A DNA stretch of 64,000 nt from Flavobacteriales bacterium. Lineage in GTDB: Bacteria > Bacteroidota > Bacteroidia > Flavobacteriales_F > PHOS-HE28. Of this stretch, positions 34,012-42,013 are shown in pieces. The notes beneath the pieces were generated by a model. It did no database searches and was not told the DNA's origin. It was given only the letters and a program-made list of their open reading frames with translations. The stretch is taken from contig JACJZJ010000006.1 in NCBI GenBank assembly GCA_020635675.1, positions 62,001 through 126,000 of the forward strand. Direction: 5' to 3'. Position 1 is the stretch's first letter. Every line of letters begins with the position of its first letter. A program made the position numbers and the translations under genes.

Positions 34012-34413
34012 ATGGACCGATCGACGATGCGTTGGGGAGCGGCGGTGCTGTTGGTGGCCGTGGCACTGGGGGCCTTCGGCGCACATGGGCTGCGCGCCCA
34101 TCTGGACGCGGATGCGCTGGAGGTCTGGCACACCGGGGTGACCTACCAGTTCTACCACGGTCTGGGACTTTTGTTCCTGGCCGGGTCCGCCGCACGCCTG
34201 CGTCCATCCACCGTCCGCTGGGCCAGGCGGATGTTCCTGTTCGGCATACTGTGTTTCAGCGGGTCGATCTACCTCTTGAGCACGCGCGATTGGCTGGGCA
34301 CACAGGTCCTGGCCCACTACATCGGGCCGGTGACCCCCCTGGGTGGGCTGCTGTTCATGTCCGGTTGGGCGATGCTCCTGTTCGCCCCGTCCTATTCCAA
34401 TGACCACCGTTAG
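34012..34413 (+). CDS. DUF423 family membrane protein (YgdD/TMEM256-like)
   Basis: Inner-membrane protein of 133 residues with four hydrophobic segments: AAVLLVAVALGAFGAHGL (about 9-26), FYHGLGLLFLAGSAA, MFLFGILCFSGSIYLLS and GPVTPLGGLLFMSGWAMLLF. The family hallmarks are GAFGAHGL near the N-terminus and the GxxxxGGxxxxxGW segment near the C-terminus. Members are about 125 residues. Function unknown; small conserved membrane proteins of this family have been linked to cell-wall or stress phenotypes without a mechanism. Stands alone between a terminator and pckA. Confidence 0.88.
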   Translation: MDRSTMRWGAAVLLVAVALGAFGAHGLRAHLDADALEVWHTGVTYQFYHGLGLLFLAGSAARLRPSTVRWARRMFLFGILCFSGSIYLLSTRDWLGTQVLAHYIGPVTPLGGLLFMSGWAMLLFAPSYSNDHR

Positions 34414-34436
34414 TTCCGCTGTCCGGCCGAAGGGTC

Positions 34437-34444
34437 TAATTTTG
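34437..34444 (+). promoter_or_regulatory. Putative -7 promoter box for pckA
   Basis: TAATTTTG matches TAnnTTTG exactly. It ends 17 bases before the pckA ATG at 34462. No clear -33 element. Confidence 0.5.
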
Positions 34445-34461
34445 CGGCCTACTCCAAATCC

Positions 34462-36081
34462 ATGGACATGAACGAATTCGGCAGAAGACCGAAGAACGCC
34501 GATCTCGCGGAGATCGGGCTGGGGCGTGTTGGCGACGCGTACTGGAACCTGGAACCCGCCGAGCTGATCGAGCATACCATCGTTTCCGGGCAGGGCATGT
34601 TCGCCGACAGTGGTGCGCTGGCGGTGGACACCGGCGAGTTCACCGGTCGGAGCCCTAAGGACAAGTTCTGCGTGAAGGATGGCAAGACCCAGGATACCGT
34701 GTGGTGGGGGGATATCAATATCGCCTTCGATGAGAAGAAGTTCGATGCGCTCTACGATAAGATGTGCGCCTATCTGATGAACCGGGACATCTATGTGAAG
34801 GATGCGATCGCCTGCGCCGATCCGGAATACCGGCTCGATCTGCGGGTCATCGCCGAATATCCTTGGAGCGCCCTCTTCGCCGGTAACATGTTCCTGCGTC
34901 CGACCGCCGAGCAGATCGAGAACTTCGATCCGGAATGGCACGTGGTCTGTGCACCCGGGTTCATGGCCGATCCGGAAAAGGACGGGACCCGGCAGCACAA
35001 TTTCGCCATCCTGAACTTTGCCCGGAAGATGATCATCATCGGCGGGACGGGTTACACCGGTGAGATCAAGAAGGGCATATTCACCGTGCTGAACTATGTA
35101 CTGCCGCAGGAGCGTGGCGTGCTCAGCATGCACTGCTCGGCCAACATCGGATCCGACGGGGACACCGCTGTCTTCTTTGGATTGAGCGGAACGGGTAAGA
35201 CCACGCTCAGTGCCGATCCCGAGCGGCGTTTGATCGGTGACGACGAACACGGCTGGAGCGATCGTGGCGTCTTCAATTTCGAAGGCGGCTGCTACGCCAA
35301 GTGCATCGACCTCAGCGCGGAGAAGGAACCCCAGATATGGGATGCCATCAAGTTCGGAGCGCTCCTGGAGAACGTCGTTTTCGCCGAGGATACCACCTCG
35401 GTGGATTTCACCGACGGGTCCAAGACCGAGAACACCCGCGTGAGCTATCCGATCCATCACATCGACAACATCGCCCGGCCCAGCATGGGCGGCCACCCGA
35501 AGAACATCTTCTTCCTCACGTGCGATGCTTATGGGGTGCTTCCACCGATCAGCCGGTTGACGCCGGGACAGGCGATGTACCATTTCATCAGTGGATATAC
35601 GGCCAAGGTCGCCGGAACGGAGGCCGGCATCACGGAGCCCAAGACCGTCTTCAGCGCATGTTTCGGTGCACCCTTTCTGCCCTTGCACCCGGCTCGATAC
35701 GCCGAGATGCTCGGTGACAAGATGCGCGAGCATGATGTGCGTGTCTGGCTGGTGAACACAGGCTGGAGCGGAGGGGCCTACGGGACGGGCGAGCGGATGA
35801 AGCTGAGGTTCACCCGCGCCATGATCACCGCTGCGCTCAAGGGTGAGCTGGACAAGGCGGATTACAGGTCGCACCCGGTCTTCGGCATCAGCTATCCGAC
35901 CGCCTGTCCGCAGGTGCCCGACGAGGTGCTGGATCCCCGCAGCACCTGGAAGGACAAGGACGCCTACGACAAGCAGGCGGACTCCCTGGCCAGGCAGTTC
36001 AATGAGAACTTCAACAAACTCAAGGACGGCGTAAGCGAGGAGATCCTGGCCGCCGCACCCAAACTGGCCGTGAAGGCCTGA
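34462..36081 (+). CDS. pckA: Phosphoenolpyruvate carboxykinase (ATP)
   Basis: Gluconeogenic enzyme of 539 residues, essentially the length of the E. coli enzyme, converting oxaloacetate and ATP to phosphoenolpyruvate, ADP and CO2. The P-loop GLSGTGKT is at 240-247 (Lys246), preceded by MHCSANIG. The substrate-binding and kinase-2-type motif (LIGDDEHGWSDRGVFNFEGGCYAKCIDL) is intact. FTGRSPKDKF near residue 60 is the expected oxaloacetate-binding region. ATG at 34462 (a second ATG at 34468 also possible). It has its own promoter box upstream and a hairpin terminator downstream, so it is monocistronic. Confidence 0.97.
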   Translation: MDMNEFGRRPKNADLAEIGLGRVGDAYWNLEPAELIEHTIVSGQGMFADSGALAVDTGEFTGRSPKDKFCVKDGKTQDTVWWGDINIAFDEKKFDALYDKMCAYLMNRDIYVKDAIACADPEYRLDLRVIAEYPWSALFAGNMFLRPTAEQIENFDPEWHVVCAPGFMADPEKDGTRQHNFAILNFARKMIIIGGTGYTGEIKKGIFTVLNYVLPQERGVLSMHCSANIGSDGDTAVFFGLSGTGKTTLSADPERRLIGDDEHGWSDRGVFNFEGGCYAKCIDLSAEKEPQIWDAIKFGALLENVVFAEDTTSVDFTDGSKTENTRVSYPIHHIDNIARPSMGGHPKNIFFLTCDAYGVLPPISRLTPGQAMYHFISGYTAKVAGTEAGITEPKTVFSACFGAPFLPLHPARYAEMLGDKMREHDVRVWLVNTGWSGGAYGTGERMKLRFTRAMITAALKGELDKADYRSHPVFGISYPTACPQVPDEVLDPRSTWKDKDAYDKQADSLARQFNENFNKLKDGVSEEILAAAPKLAVKA

Positions 36082-36105
36082 TGACGCGATAATGTTGCTG
36101 CGAAC

Positions 36106-36127
36106 GCCCCGGGAAGCCGGGGCTTTT
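36106..36127 (+). terminator. Rho-independent terminator after pckA
   Basis: GCCCCGG (36106-36112), a 4-base loop, CCGGGGC (36117-36123), then TTTT. It separates pckA from the DUF3667 gene. Confidence 0.82.
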
Positions 36128-36149
36128 GCATTTTGGTACCCGCATCCCC

Positions 36150-37079
36150 ATGGAAGGACCGGACCTTTGCCTCAATTGCGGCACTCCGCTCCGGGCCACC
36201 GACCGCTACTGCCCCGGTTGCGGCCAGGACCGCCGGGAGAAGGTGCTGCCGTTCACCGAGGTCCTGCTGGACATCCTTCGCGATAGCTTTTCCTTCGATT
36301 CCCGCTTCCTGCACAGTCTGCCATCCCTCATCCTCCGACCGGGCCGACTGACCCGGGCGTTCATGGCCGGGCAGCGCGCCCGCTACATCCCAGCGGTCCG
36401 GCTGTACATCTTCTCCTCGCTCGTGGCCTTCGCGCTCACCTCGTTGGGCGGCACGCCCCGCCATGAAGAAAGGGCGGGGCGGACGATCAGGGAGCAGGCC
36501 GTATCCGCACCGGTCCGCTCCACCGAGGAGGACGGGATCGACCTGCAGTTATCGGACCCGCGCTCCGCGAAGGACCAGGAACGGATCGTCCGGGCGATCG
36601 ATTCGCTCGGTGTCCAGGCCTGGTCCGCGCGCTATCTTGAACAAGGACCCCTGTATTTGCGGTTCCTGAACAAGATCCTGCTCATCGATCATCAGGATCG
36701 CAGCGCGGAGGTCGTTGATCGGGCCTGGCGTGACCTGCCTCTTGTCTTCCTGTTCGCGATCCCCCTGCTGGCCCTGTTGATCAAGGGGGCATATCCACGG
36801 ACCTTCTACGTTGTGCACCTGGTCTTCAGCTTTCATTTCGGTGCTTTTCTCATGTCGAGCGTAGCCGTCCTGCACTTGCTGGGGCTGGTGGTGGGTTGGA
36901 CGATAAAGGGCATCCTGTTCCTCATCGCCCCGGTCTATTTCCTGATCGGCCTGCGGCGCGTGTACCAACGCTCCTGGGCGCTGACGTTTCTTGGAGGCGT
37001 GCCACTGCTACTCCTTATGACCGCTGTTCTCCTCATCGTCATGGCCCTTGCATTCGTTGTGGTGGTCACCACCGTTTGA
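36150..37079 (+). CDS. DUF3667 domain membrane protein
   Basis: Membrane protein of 309 residues. A zinc-ribbon N-terminus (CLNCGTPL... YCPGCGQ, about 6-28) is followed by the DUF3667 core: EVLLDILRDSFSFDSRFLHSL, LRPGRLTRAFMAGQRARYIPAVRLYIF. Four or five hydrophobic segments lie in the C-terminal half (about 200-300), the last being TFLGGVPLLLLMTAVLLIVMALAF. Function unknown; the family is widespread in Bacteroidota. The ATG at 36150 is preferred over an upstream TTG at 36126 inside the pckA terminator. The S41 peptidase gene begins 47 bases later. Confidence 0.85.
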   Translation: MEGPDLCLNCGTPLRATDRYCPGCGQDRREKVLPFTEVLLDILRDSFSFDSRFLHSLPSLILRPGRLTRAFMAGQRARYIPAVRLYIFSSLVAFALTSLGGTPRHEERAGRTIREQAVSAPVRSTEEDGIDLQLSDPRSAKDQERIVRAIDSLGVQAWSARYLEQGPLYLRFLNKILLIDHQDRSAEVVDRAWRDLPLVFLFAIPLLALLIKGAYPRTFYVVHLVFSFHFGAFLMSSVAVLHLLGLVVGWTIKGILFLIAPVYFLIGLRRVYQRSWALTFLGGVPLLLLMTAVLLIVMALAFVVVVTTV

Positions 37080-37104
37080 TCCACCCGCTCCGGAAGGATG
37101 GCCC

Positions 37105-37112
37105 TACTTTTG
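37105..37112 (+). promoter_or_regulatory. Putative -7 promoter box for the S41 peptidase gene
   Basis: TACTTTTG is an exact TAnnTTTG match ending 14 bases before the ATG at 37127. A TTTG at 37075-37078 is upstream but 26 bases away, longer than usual. Confidence 0.45.
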
Positions 37113-37126
37113 CCGGGCTTTTGGCC

Positions 37127-38593
37127 ATGGGAACCGTGCGCAAGCTGCAAGTGGGGTTGTTGATGGGTGCGACGCTGGTGGGCCCGGCACTCAGCGCGCA
37201 AGGTGATGTCACGGGTCAGAAGATCTATCCGGAAAGGCTCCAGGAGGACGTGGAGGCATTCCGGAGGGCATTGCATGCGGCCCATGCCGACCCTTACCGA
37301 TACGTTACAAAGGCCGGTCTGGACCGCGTGTTCCGTCAGGTGAAGGATTCCGTCGATCGGCCGATGACGGCCTTCGAACTGCTCCGTGAGCTGCGACCGG
37401 CCCTTCAGGCGGTGGCGGATGCACACACCTACGTTGAAATGCCCGATGCGTATCTCGAAGCGCTGGACCACTCTCTTCCTGTGATCCCCATCGCCGTTCG
37501 CCTCGTTCGGGGCGAGATCTACGTACAGGAAGAGCTCAAAGGGTTCCGGTCGATCCCTCCGGGTTCCCGCATTGTCAGTATCAACGGCCTATCGGGTCGC
37601 GAGGTGTTGGACCGCCTGTTCGCCTTCACCGTGGGTGACGGATCGGATAGCACATACCGGTACCGTACGGTCGAACGCAATTTTCCCGGGATGTACCGTA
37701 CCTGGATCGAAGCGGCGCGCGTGTTCAAGGTGGCCTTTGTCGATCCCTCCGGCAGCATTGGGGAGAAGACCATCTTCCCGCTCTCCGGGGACCAGATCGC
37801 CAACACCATGCCGGTGCAGGAGCAGAAGGTCGGCCCATGGAGCTCCGCCTACTACCCGGAAACGCACACTACCTGGTGCACATTGAACACCTTCGACCCC
37901 CGGATCCTCGAGGAAGCGGATATCAAGCCGGAGCGGTTCATCGACGATGTGCGCAAGGACCTCCGGAAGAACGGCTCACGTGTCCTGGTGATCGATGTAC
38001 GTGATGCGGGCGGTGCGGAGTTGGCCCTTGCGGAAACGGTCTTCGCGCTTATCGCCCAACATCCCTTCCGCGTGGTGCAGAACATGCAGGTACGCAGCAC
38101 GGACCGCCCCGATGGATTCTCCTACGCTGAGCCGGCCGATGCGTTCTACGCCACTGTCCACGCATCCTATCTGCCCGGTGAGAACGGCGTGTACGACCTC
38201 CGACCGGACGACCCACGCCTCGAGAAGCTCGAACCCTCGGCAAAGGCCTTCGATGGGAAGGTGTATGTCGTTTGCAACGGACTGACGCGCGAGTCGGCGG
38301 CCGCCTTCGTGATGATGGCCAAGCGCTCAGGGAGGGCCCGGGTGGTCGGCGAGGAGACCGGTACGGGTTGTGTGAGCTCCTGTGGTGGTCGAGAGCTGGT
38401 GATCACTGGAGCGAACAGTGGCTTGCGCCTACACATCCCCCTGATCCGCTATGTCTATGAGGGGTCACCGGCGGGACCCGTGGACCGCGGCGAACTACCC
38501 GACCACGTTGCGCTCCAACAGCCCTGGGGCCTCGAGCGCGGTACCGACGCCGTCCGGGTCTCCCTGCTCCAGATGATCCAGGAACTGCAATGA
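37127..38593 (+). CDS. Secreted S41 family peptidase
   Basis: Periplasmic or surface serine peptidase of the C-terminal-processing/tail-specific (S41) family, 488 residues, with a signal peptide (VGLLMGATLVGPALSA, about 8-23). A helical region (about 30-115) precedes a PDZ-like part (GSRIVSINGLSGREVLDRLF). The S41 catalytic segment VVCNGLTRESAAAFVMMAKRSG places the probable nucleophile at Ser390, followed by VGEETGTGCVSSCGG. The lysine expected a few residues after the serine is Lys398 in MAKRSG. The stop overlaps the next ATG (38590-38593), so it is translationally coupled to the substrate-binding lipoprotein gene. Confidence 0.84.
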   Translation: MGTVRKLQVGLLMGATLVGPALSAQGDVTGQKIYPERLQEDVEAFRRALHAAHADPYRYVTKAGLDRVFRQVKDSVDRPMTAFELLRELRPALQAVADAHTYVEMPDAYLEALDHSLPVIPIAVRLVRGEIYVQEELKGFRSIPPGSRIVSINGLSGREVLDRLFAFTVGDGSDSTYRYRTVERNFPGMYRTWIEAARVFKVAFVDPSGSIGEKTIFPLSGDQIANTMPVQEQKVGPWSSAYYPETHTTWCTLNTFDPRILEEADIKPERFIDDVRKDLRKNGSRVLVIDVRDAGGAELALAETVFALIAQHPFRVVQNMQVRSTDRPDGFSYAEPADAFYATVHASYLPGENGVYDLRPDDPRLEKLEPSAKAFDGKVYVVCNGLTRESAAAFVMMAKRSGRARVVGEETGTGCVSSCGGRELVITGANSGLRLHIPLIRYVYEGSPAGPVDRGELPDHVALQQPWGLERGTDAVRVSLLQMIQELQ

Positions 38594-39693
38594 AAGCGGC
38601 CCTTCTGGGTTGTCTTCTTGTGCTCACCGCCTGTGGTCCGTTTCCGGAAAAGGCAAGGGACACCGCACCGGACCCATCGGCAAGGGAAGAGGTCAGCCAT
38701 ACGCTGGCCAGGCAATTCCATCTTGACGAACGTGCGGATGGATCATGGATCACCGTGTTCGGCCCGGACGGAGCTACGGACACGCTTTGCCACTACCGGC
38801 TCGTTCGGGTTCCCGGATCCAACGAGGAGGTCGGCGTACCCGTGCAAAGGATCGCCCTGCTTACAACGACCGCCGCACCCTTTCTGGAGGCATTGGGCGT
38901 CGCTGATCGCATCATTGCCAGTGTCTACCCCGATCGATTGCGAGGAGAGGTCCTGCACCGGCACGTTCGGTCCGGCGCCGTGGCTGCGCTGTCCCCAGCG
39001 CCCGGTGGGGCCAGGGAGCAACTGATCGACCTGCGCCCCGATATCATCTTCGATGCCCCGTACGGGCATGCCATACCAGGGCCCAGGAACGGAGCGGTGA
39101 CGATGCCCGTGACCGAGTATCTCGAACAGGATCCACTGGGACGTGCGGACTGGCTGCGATTCTTCGCAGCGCTGACCGGGACCGAGGACAAGGGCGAACA
39201 GCTCATGGCCGGGATACGTGAGCGTTATGAGCGGACCTGCCGGTCGCGTGCGACGGATAGCCTCCGCCCGACCGTTTTCTTCGGTAGTTGCTGGCAGGGG
39301 CGCTGGAGCGCACCCGCCGGTGATAGCTACATGGCCAGGCTCATCGCCGACGCGGGGGGGAGCTACCTGCACGCGGACGAGGGGCACGGCGGCAACCTCG
39401 ACCTTTCGGTGGAACAGGTGCTCGCGGACGCGGCCCGAGCGGACCTGTGGGGTATGATCGTGGACGTACCGGGCTTGGAACGCATCGCACAGTTGCCCGG
39501 GATCGATGAACGCCTCGTCGGTTCCAACGCGCTGCGGCCCGGTCGCGTTTTTGTGGCCAATACCGCCACGGCCGATCTTTTCGGCCTGGCGCAATTGGAA
39601 CCGGACCTGTTGCTCGCGGACCTGGTGGCGCTCTTCGACCCAGCAGGCCATGCGGACCACCACGGGACCTACTTCCGGATGCTCTCTCAGTAG
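38590..39693 (+). CDS. Periplasmic binding lipoprotein, metal-chelate (BtuF/FepB) type
   Basis: Lipoprotein of 367 residues with the lipobox LVLTAC (Cys15). The mature part has the two-lobe helical-backbone fold of siderophore or vitamin B12 binding proteins: VPVQRIALLTTTAAPFLEALGVADRIIAS... QLIDLRPDIIFDAPYG... FFGSCWQGRWSAPAGDSYMARLIADAGGSYLHAD... NLDLSVEQVLADAARADLWGM. No permease or ATPase for this importer is encoded beside it, so it is an orphan binding protein or uses a distant transporter. Coupled by a four-base overlap to the S41 peptidase gene. The ligand is unknown. It ends overlapping the DUF962 gene by 7 bases. Confidence 0.85.
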   Translation: MKAALLGCLLVLTACGPFPEKARDTAPDPSAREEVSHTLARQFHLDERADGSWITVFGPDGATDTLCHYRLVRVPGSNEEVGVPVQRIALLTTTAAPFLEALGVADRIIASVYPDRLRGEVLHRHVRSGAVAALSPAPGGAREQLIDLRPDIIFDAPYGHAIPGPRNGAVTMPVTEYLEQDPLGRADWLRFFAALTGTEDKGEQLMAGIRERYERTCRSRATDSLRPTVFFGSCWQGRWSAPAGDSYMARLIADAGGSYLHADEGHGGNLDLSVEQVLADAARADLWGMIVDVPGLERIAQLPGIDERLVGSNALRPGRVFVANTATADLFGLAQLEPDLLLADLVALFDPAGHADHHGTYFRMLSQ

Positions 39694-40151
39694 GGGATCC
39701 CCAACCGGCGGTAGATGAATCCCATCAACCAGGCCGGGCCGATCAGCAGGAACTGCAGGTCCTTGAGGAAGCTCGGCTTTTTTCCTTCGATGCGGTGCCC
39801 GATGAACTGGCCCACCCAGGCAACGGTGAACAGCACGAGGCAGATCGCCCAGAGCGGCCAGGCGGAACGTGCGTCGATCCAGAGCGCGATGGCGATGCAG
39901 ACGATGCTCCAGGCCGCCATGCCGATGAACATGGTGAAGGAACGGCGCAGGTAGAACAGCAGCCCGGCCGCCACCACGAGCTTGGCCCAGGGCATGCGGC
40001 CCAGGACAGGGGCCACATGCGGCGGGATGGACCCCAGGAGTCCAATGACACAGAAGAAGATGGTGGGCACACAGATCCAGTGCACGGCCTTGTTCACCGG
40101 GTTCCGATGGCTTTCGCCGTAGGCATCGAACCAATGCTGGATCTTCGACAT
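39687..40151 (-). CDS. DUF962 / Mpo1-like membrane protein
   Basis: Membrane protein of 154 residues matching the DUF962/Mpo1 family. The hallmark start is HWFDAYGESHRNPVNKAVHWICVPTIFF (about 5-33), and WVGQFIGHRIEGKKPSFLKDLQFLLIGPAWLM is the second signature. Four hydrophobic segments lie between and after them. The yeast member Mpo1 is an Fe2+-dependent dioxygenase in fatty-acid alpha-oxidation; the conserved histidines (in HWxDxYGxxHxNPVN and GHxxE) agree with this. Whether the bacterial protein has that activity is unknown. ATG at 40151; it follows the DinB gene by one base on the same strand and likely shares its transcript. Confidence 0.88.
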   Translation of the reverse strand: MSKIQHWFDAYGESHRNPVNKAVHWICVPTIFFCVIGLLGSIPPHVAPVLGRMPWAKLVVAAGLLFYLRRSFTMFIGMAAWSIVCIAIALWIDARSAWPLWAICLVLFTVAWVGQFIGHRIEGKKPSFLKDLQFLLIGPAWLMGFIYRRLGIPY

Positions 40152-40152
40152 G

Positions 40153-40698
40153 CTAACGATGAAGGTAACGCTCACGCACCACCCGCATGTGGTGCATGGC
40201 ATGCCCGGCGATCACCCAGCCGAGCGCGCGCACGCTGATCCGCTCACCGTTGGCGGTGCCCATGCGCCGCAACATGTCGTCATCGAAACTGCGGAACAGT
40301 TCGATCGTGGACGCTCGGACGGCATCATGTTCACGCAACAACTGATGCAGGCCGCGACGTTCCACTTTCGCTTCCGGCACGTAGGTGTTCTCGTCGAACC
40401 CTTCCAAGGCGGTGTCATCGTTCCGTGAGAACCGCAATGCGCGATAGCAGAAGATCCGTTCCGCATCGATCAGGTGCTGGAAGATCTCCTTGATGCTCCA
40501 TTTGTCGGGCGCATAGCGCATGTCGGCCGCTCCGGGTGCGATATGGTACACCGTGCTCCATACATCATCGGAAGCCTTGTGCAACGCCCGAACGAGGTCT
40601 CCGCCATCGGCGTCACGTACGTATTCGCGGTAGTAGGCAGGGACTTCGACATCCCCGGGCCTGCCGATGGAAGGGTGGGGCCCAGGTGGGGTGGTCAT
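40153..40698 (-). CDS. DinB family protein
   Basis: Four-helix-bundle protein of 181 residues of the DinB/DUF664 group, which includes metal-dependent thiol-transferases and damage-inducible proteins. Likely metal-binding histidines are in IFQHLIDAERIF (about 75) and GHAMHHMRV (near the C-terminus), the usual DinB spacing of three helices. The start ATG at 40698 overlaps the end of the upstream endonuclease-family gene by four bases (40695-40698), implying coupling. The reaction is not known. Confidence 0.87.
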   Translation of the reverse strand: MTTPPGPHPSIGRPGDVEVPAYYREYVRDADGGDLVRALHKASDDVWSTVYHIAPGAADMRYAPDKWSIKEIFQHLIDAERIFCYRALRFSRNDDTALEGFDENTYVPEAKVERRGLHQLLREHDAVRASTIELFRSFDDDMLRRMGTANGERISVRALGWVIAGHAMHHMRVVRERYLHR

Positions 40699-41951
40699 GG
40701 CCTCAAGGTAACGATGCGGCAGACAGCAAGCGTGCGTCCGTCACACAGTTGCAACAGGTAGGTCCCCTGCGCCGGTTCCATGCCGATCTCCATCGAATTG
40801 TCGCCGGCGGACCATCGCAATTCCCTTTGCAGGATGGTCCTCCCCAGTGGATCCATCATGCGGAGCAGGCCGGTGCCCGGAGCTTGCGCACGCACGTGGA
40901 CCATGCGCCCGTCCCACCAAAGGCCGGCCGCCGGGGTCCCGGCGGTGGCCGCCACCCCCGTGACGTTGCCTGAATAGTCGAGGTCATAGACAAGTGGGAG
41001 GTGGTCGCTCATGTAGTAGAGCGCTCGGAGGATCGCGGCAGGCGTCTGCACCGTGCTGCAGCTTGTAATGCTTTGATTGAAGCATGTGCCGCTATTGCCC
41101 AGAGGCTTGTAGCTCCCCTGGACCATATGGATCCGGTTGTTCGCGGCCAGCAGGGCATCGCTGAAAAGCCCCACATCGAAACGATCGTCCAGGCCGCCTC
41201 CCGCACCGTCGCTGTAGATCGCGTTCGTCCGTGTGGATTGCGTGTGCTGGGCGGCCATCGCGGGGTTGCTGTTCCAATTCCCCGGAAAGTTCAACGGGTC
41301 GTGAAGGATCACCCCGTTGTTCGTGGCGGTGAGGATGCCGTACGCGGGTTCGGTCGCGGCGTACATGTTCATGTCCCCCGTGACGATCACGTTGCTGTTG
41401 ACGGGCAGGGTGGCCAGATGGTCCATCAGCACCTGGGCCATGTCCGCGCGTTCGTTCTCATTGCTGGTTCCGCTGCTCGCCTTCAGGTGCACGGCATAGA
41501 TCGTCAGGAAGGTGGTGTCCTGTGTCTGGGGCAGGGTCACGTCATTGACGTAGAGCGTGAATACGTTGATGTCGCGGATGGCCGTGAGCAAGGTCTCCTG
41601 TCGCTTCAGGGTGAACTTGTCGTGGTCGTAGAAAAGGCACTGGGCCAGCTTCACGTTCGACCAGGGATCGCTCTGCTGCGCGATGTATGGTGCCAGGCTG
41701 AATCGCGTTCCTCCGTTAACGTTCAGCGCGTTGTTCAGGACAAGTGCGGCACCGGCGGCCGTCTTCACCTCTTCGCAAACTAGCAGGTCCACCGGATGAT
41801 AGGCCAGGATCTTGGCGAGGGTGTCCTGCTTGCCGGCCGGGTTGGGGTCCGGGAAGTTCAGGAGGTTGTAGGCCATCATGTGGAACGTGGTCTGTCCAAC
41901 GCAGGAGCGGACGATAAAGGCTCCGAAGAAAGCGAGCAGGCGCAGGGTCAT
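40695..41951 (-). CDS. Secreted endonuclease/exonuclease/phosphatase family protein with T9SS domain
   Basis: Secreted protein of 418 residues. A signal peptide covers about 1-19 (LLAFFGAFIVRSCVGQ). The body matches the EEP (DNase I-like) fold: MMAYNLLNFPDP, LLVCEEVKTAAGA, FLTIYAVHLKASSGTSNENERADMAQVLMDHL, VTGDMNMYAATEPAY and YMSDHLPLVYDL. The catalytic His is in SDHLP, the metal-binding Asp and Asn in GDMN and the acidic residue in CEEV. The last 75 residues (GRMVHVRAQAPGTGLLRMMDPLGR... GTYLLQLCDG) are a type-A C-terminal sorting domain. Nuclease or phosphatase activity is likely; substrate unknown. ATG at 41951. Confidence 0.87.
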   Translation of the reverse strand: MTLRLLAFFGAFIVRSCVGQTTFHMMAYNLLNFPDPNPAGKQDTLAKILAYHPVDLLVCEEVKTAAGAALVLNNALNVNGGTRFSLAPYIAQQSDPWSNVKLAQCLFYDHDKFTLKRQETLLTAIRDINVFTLYVNDVTLPQTQDTTFLTIYAVHLKASSGTSNENERADMAQVLMDHLATLPVNSNVIVTGDMNMYAATEPAYGILTATNNGVILHDPLNFPGNWNSNPAMAAQHTQSTRTNAIYSDGAGGGLDDRFDVGLFSDALLAANNRIHMVQGSYKPLGNSGTCFNQSITSCSTVQTPAAILRALYYMSDHLPLVYDLDYSGNVTGVAATAGTPAAGLWWDGRMVHVRAQAPGTGLLRMMDPLGRTILQRELRWSAGDNSMEIGMEPAQGTYLLQLCDGRTLAVCRIVTLRP

Positions 41952-42013
41952 GGTCCGGTAAATGTAGGCGTGATGGCGTGCGGGATGCGGTTCCGCGGAA
42001 CGGAGGCGATGCA

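Noticed and set aside
33874..35874. A 666-codon open frame on the minus strand across pckA
   Set aside because: It is antisense to the well-supported pckA. Long antisense open frames are expected in high-GC DNA and its translation has no recognisable domain.
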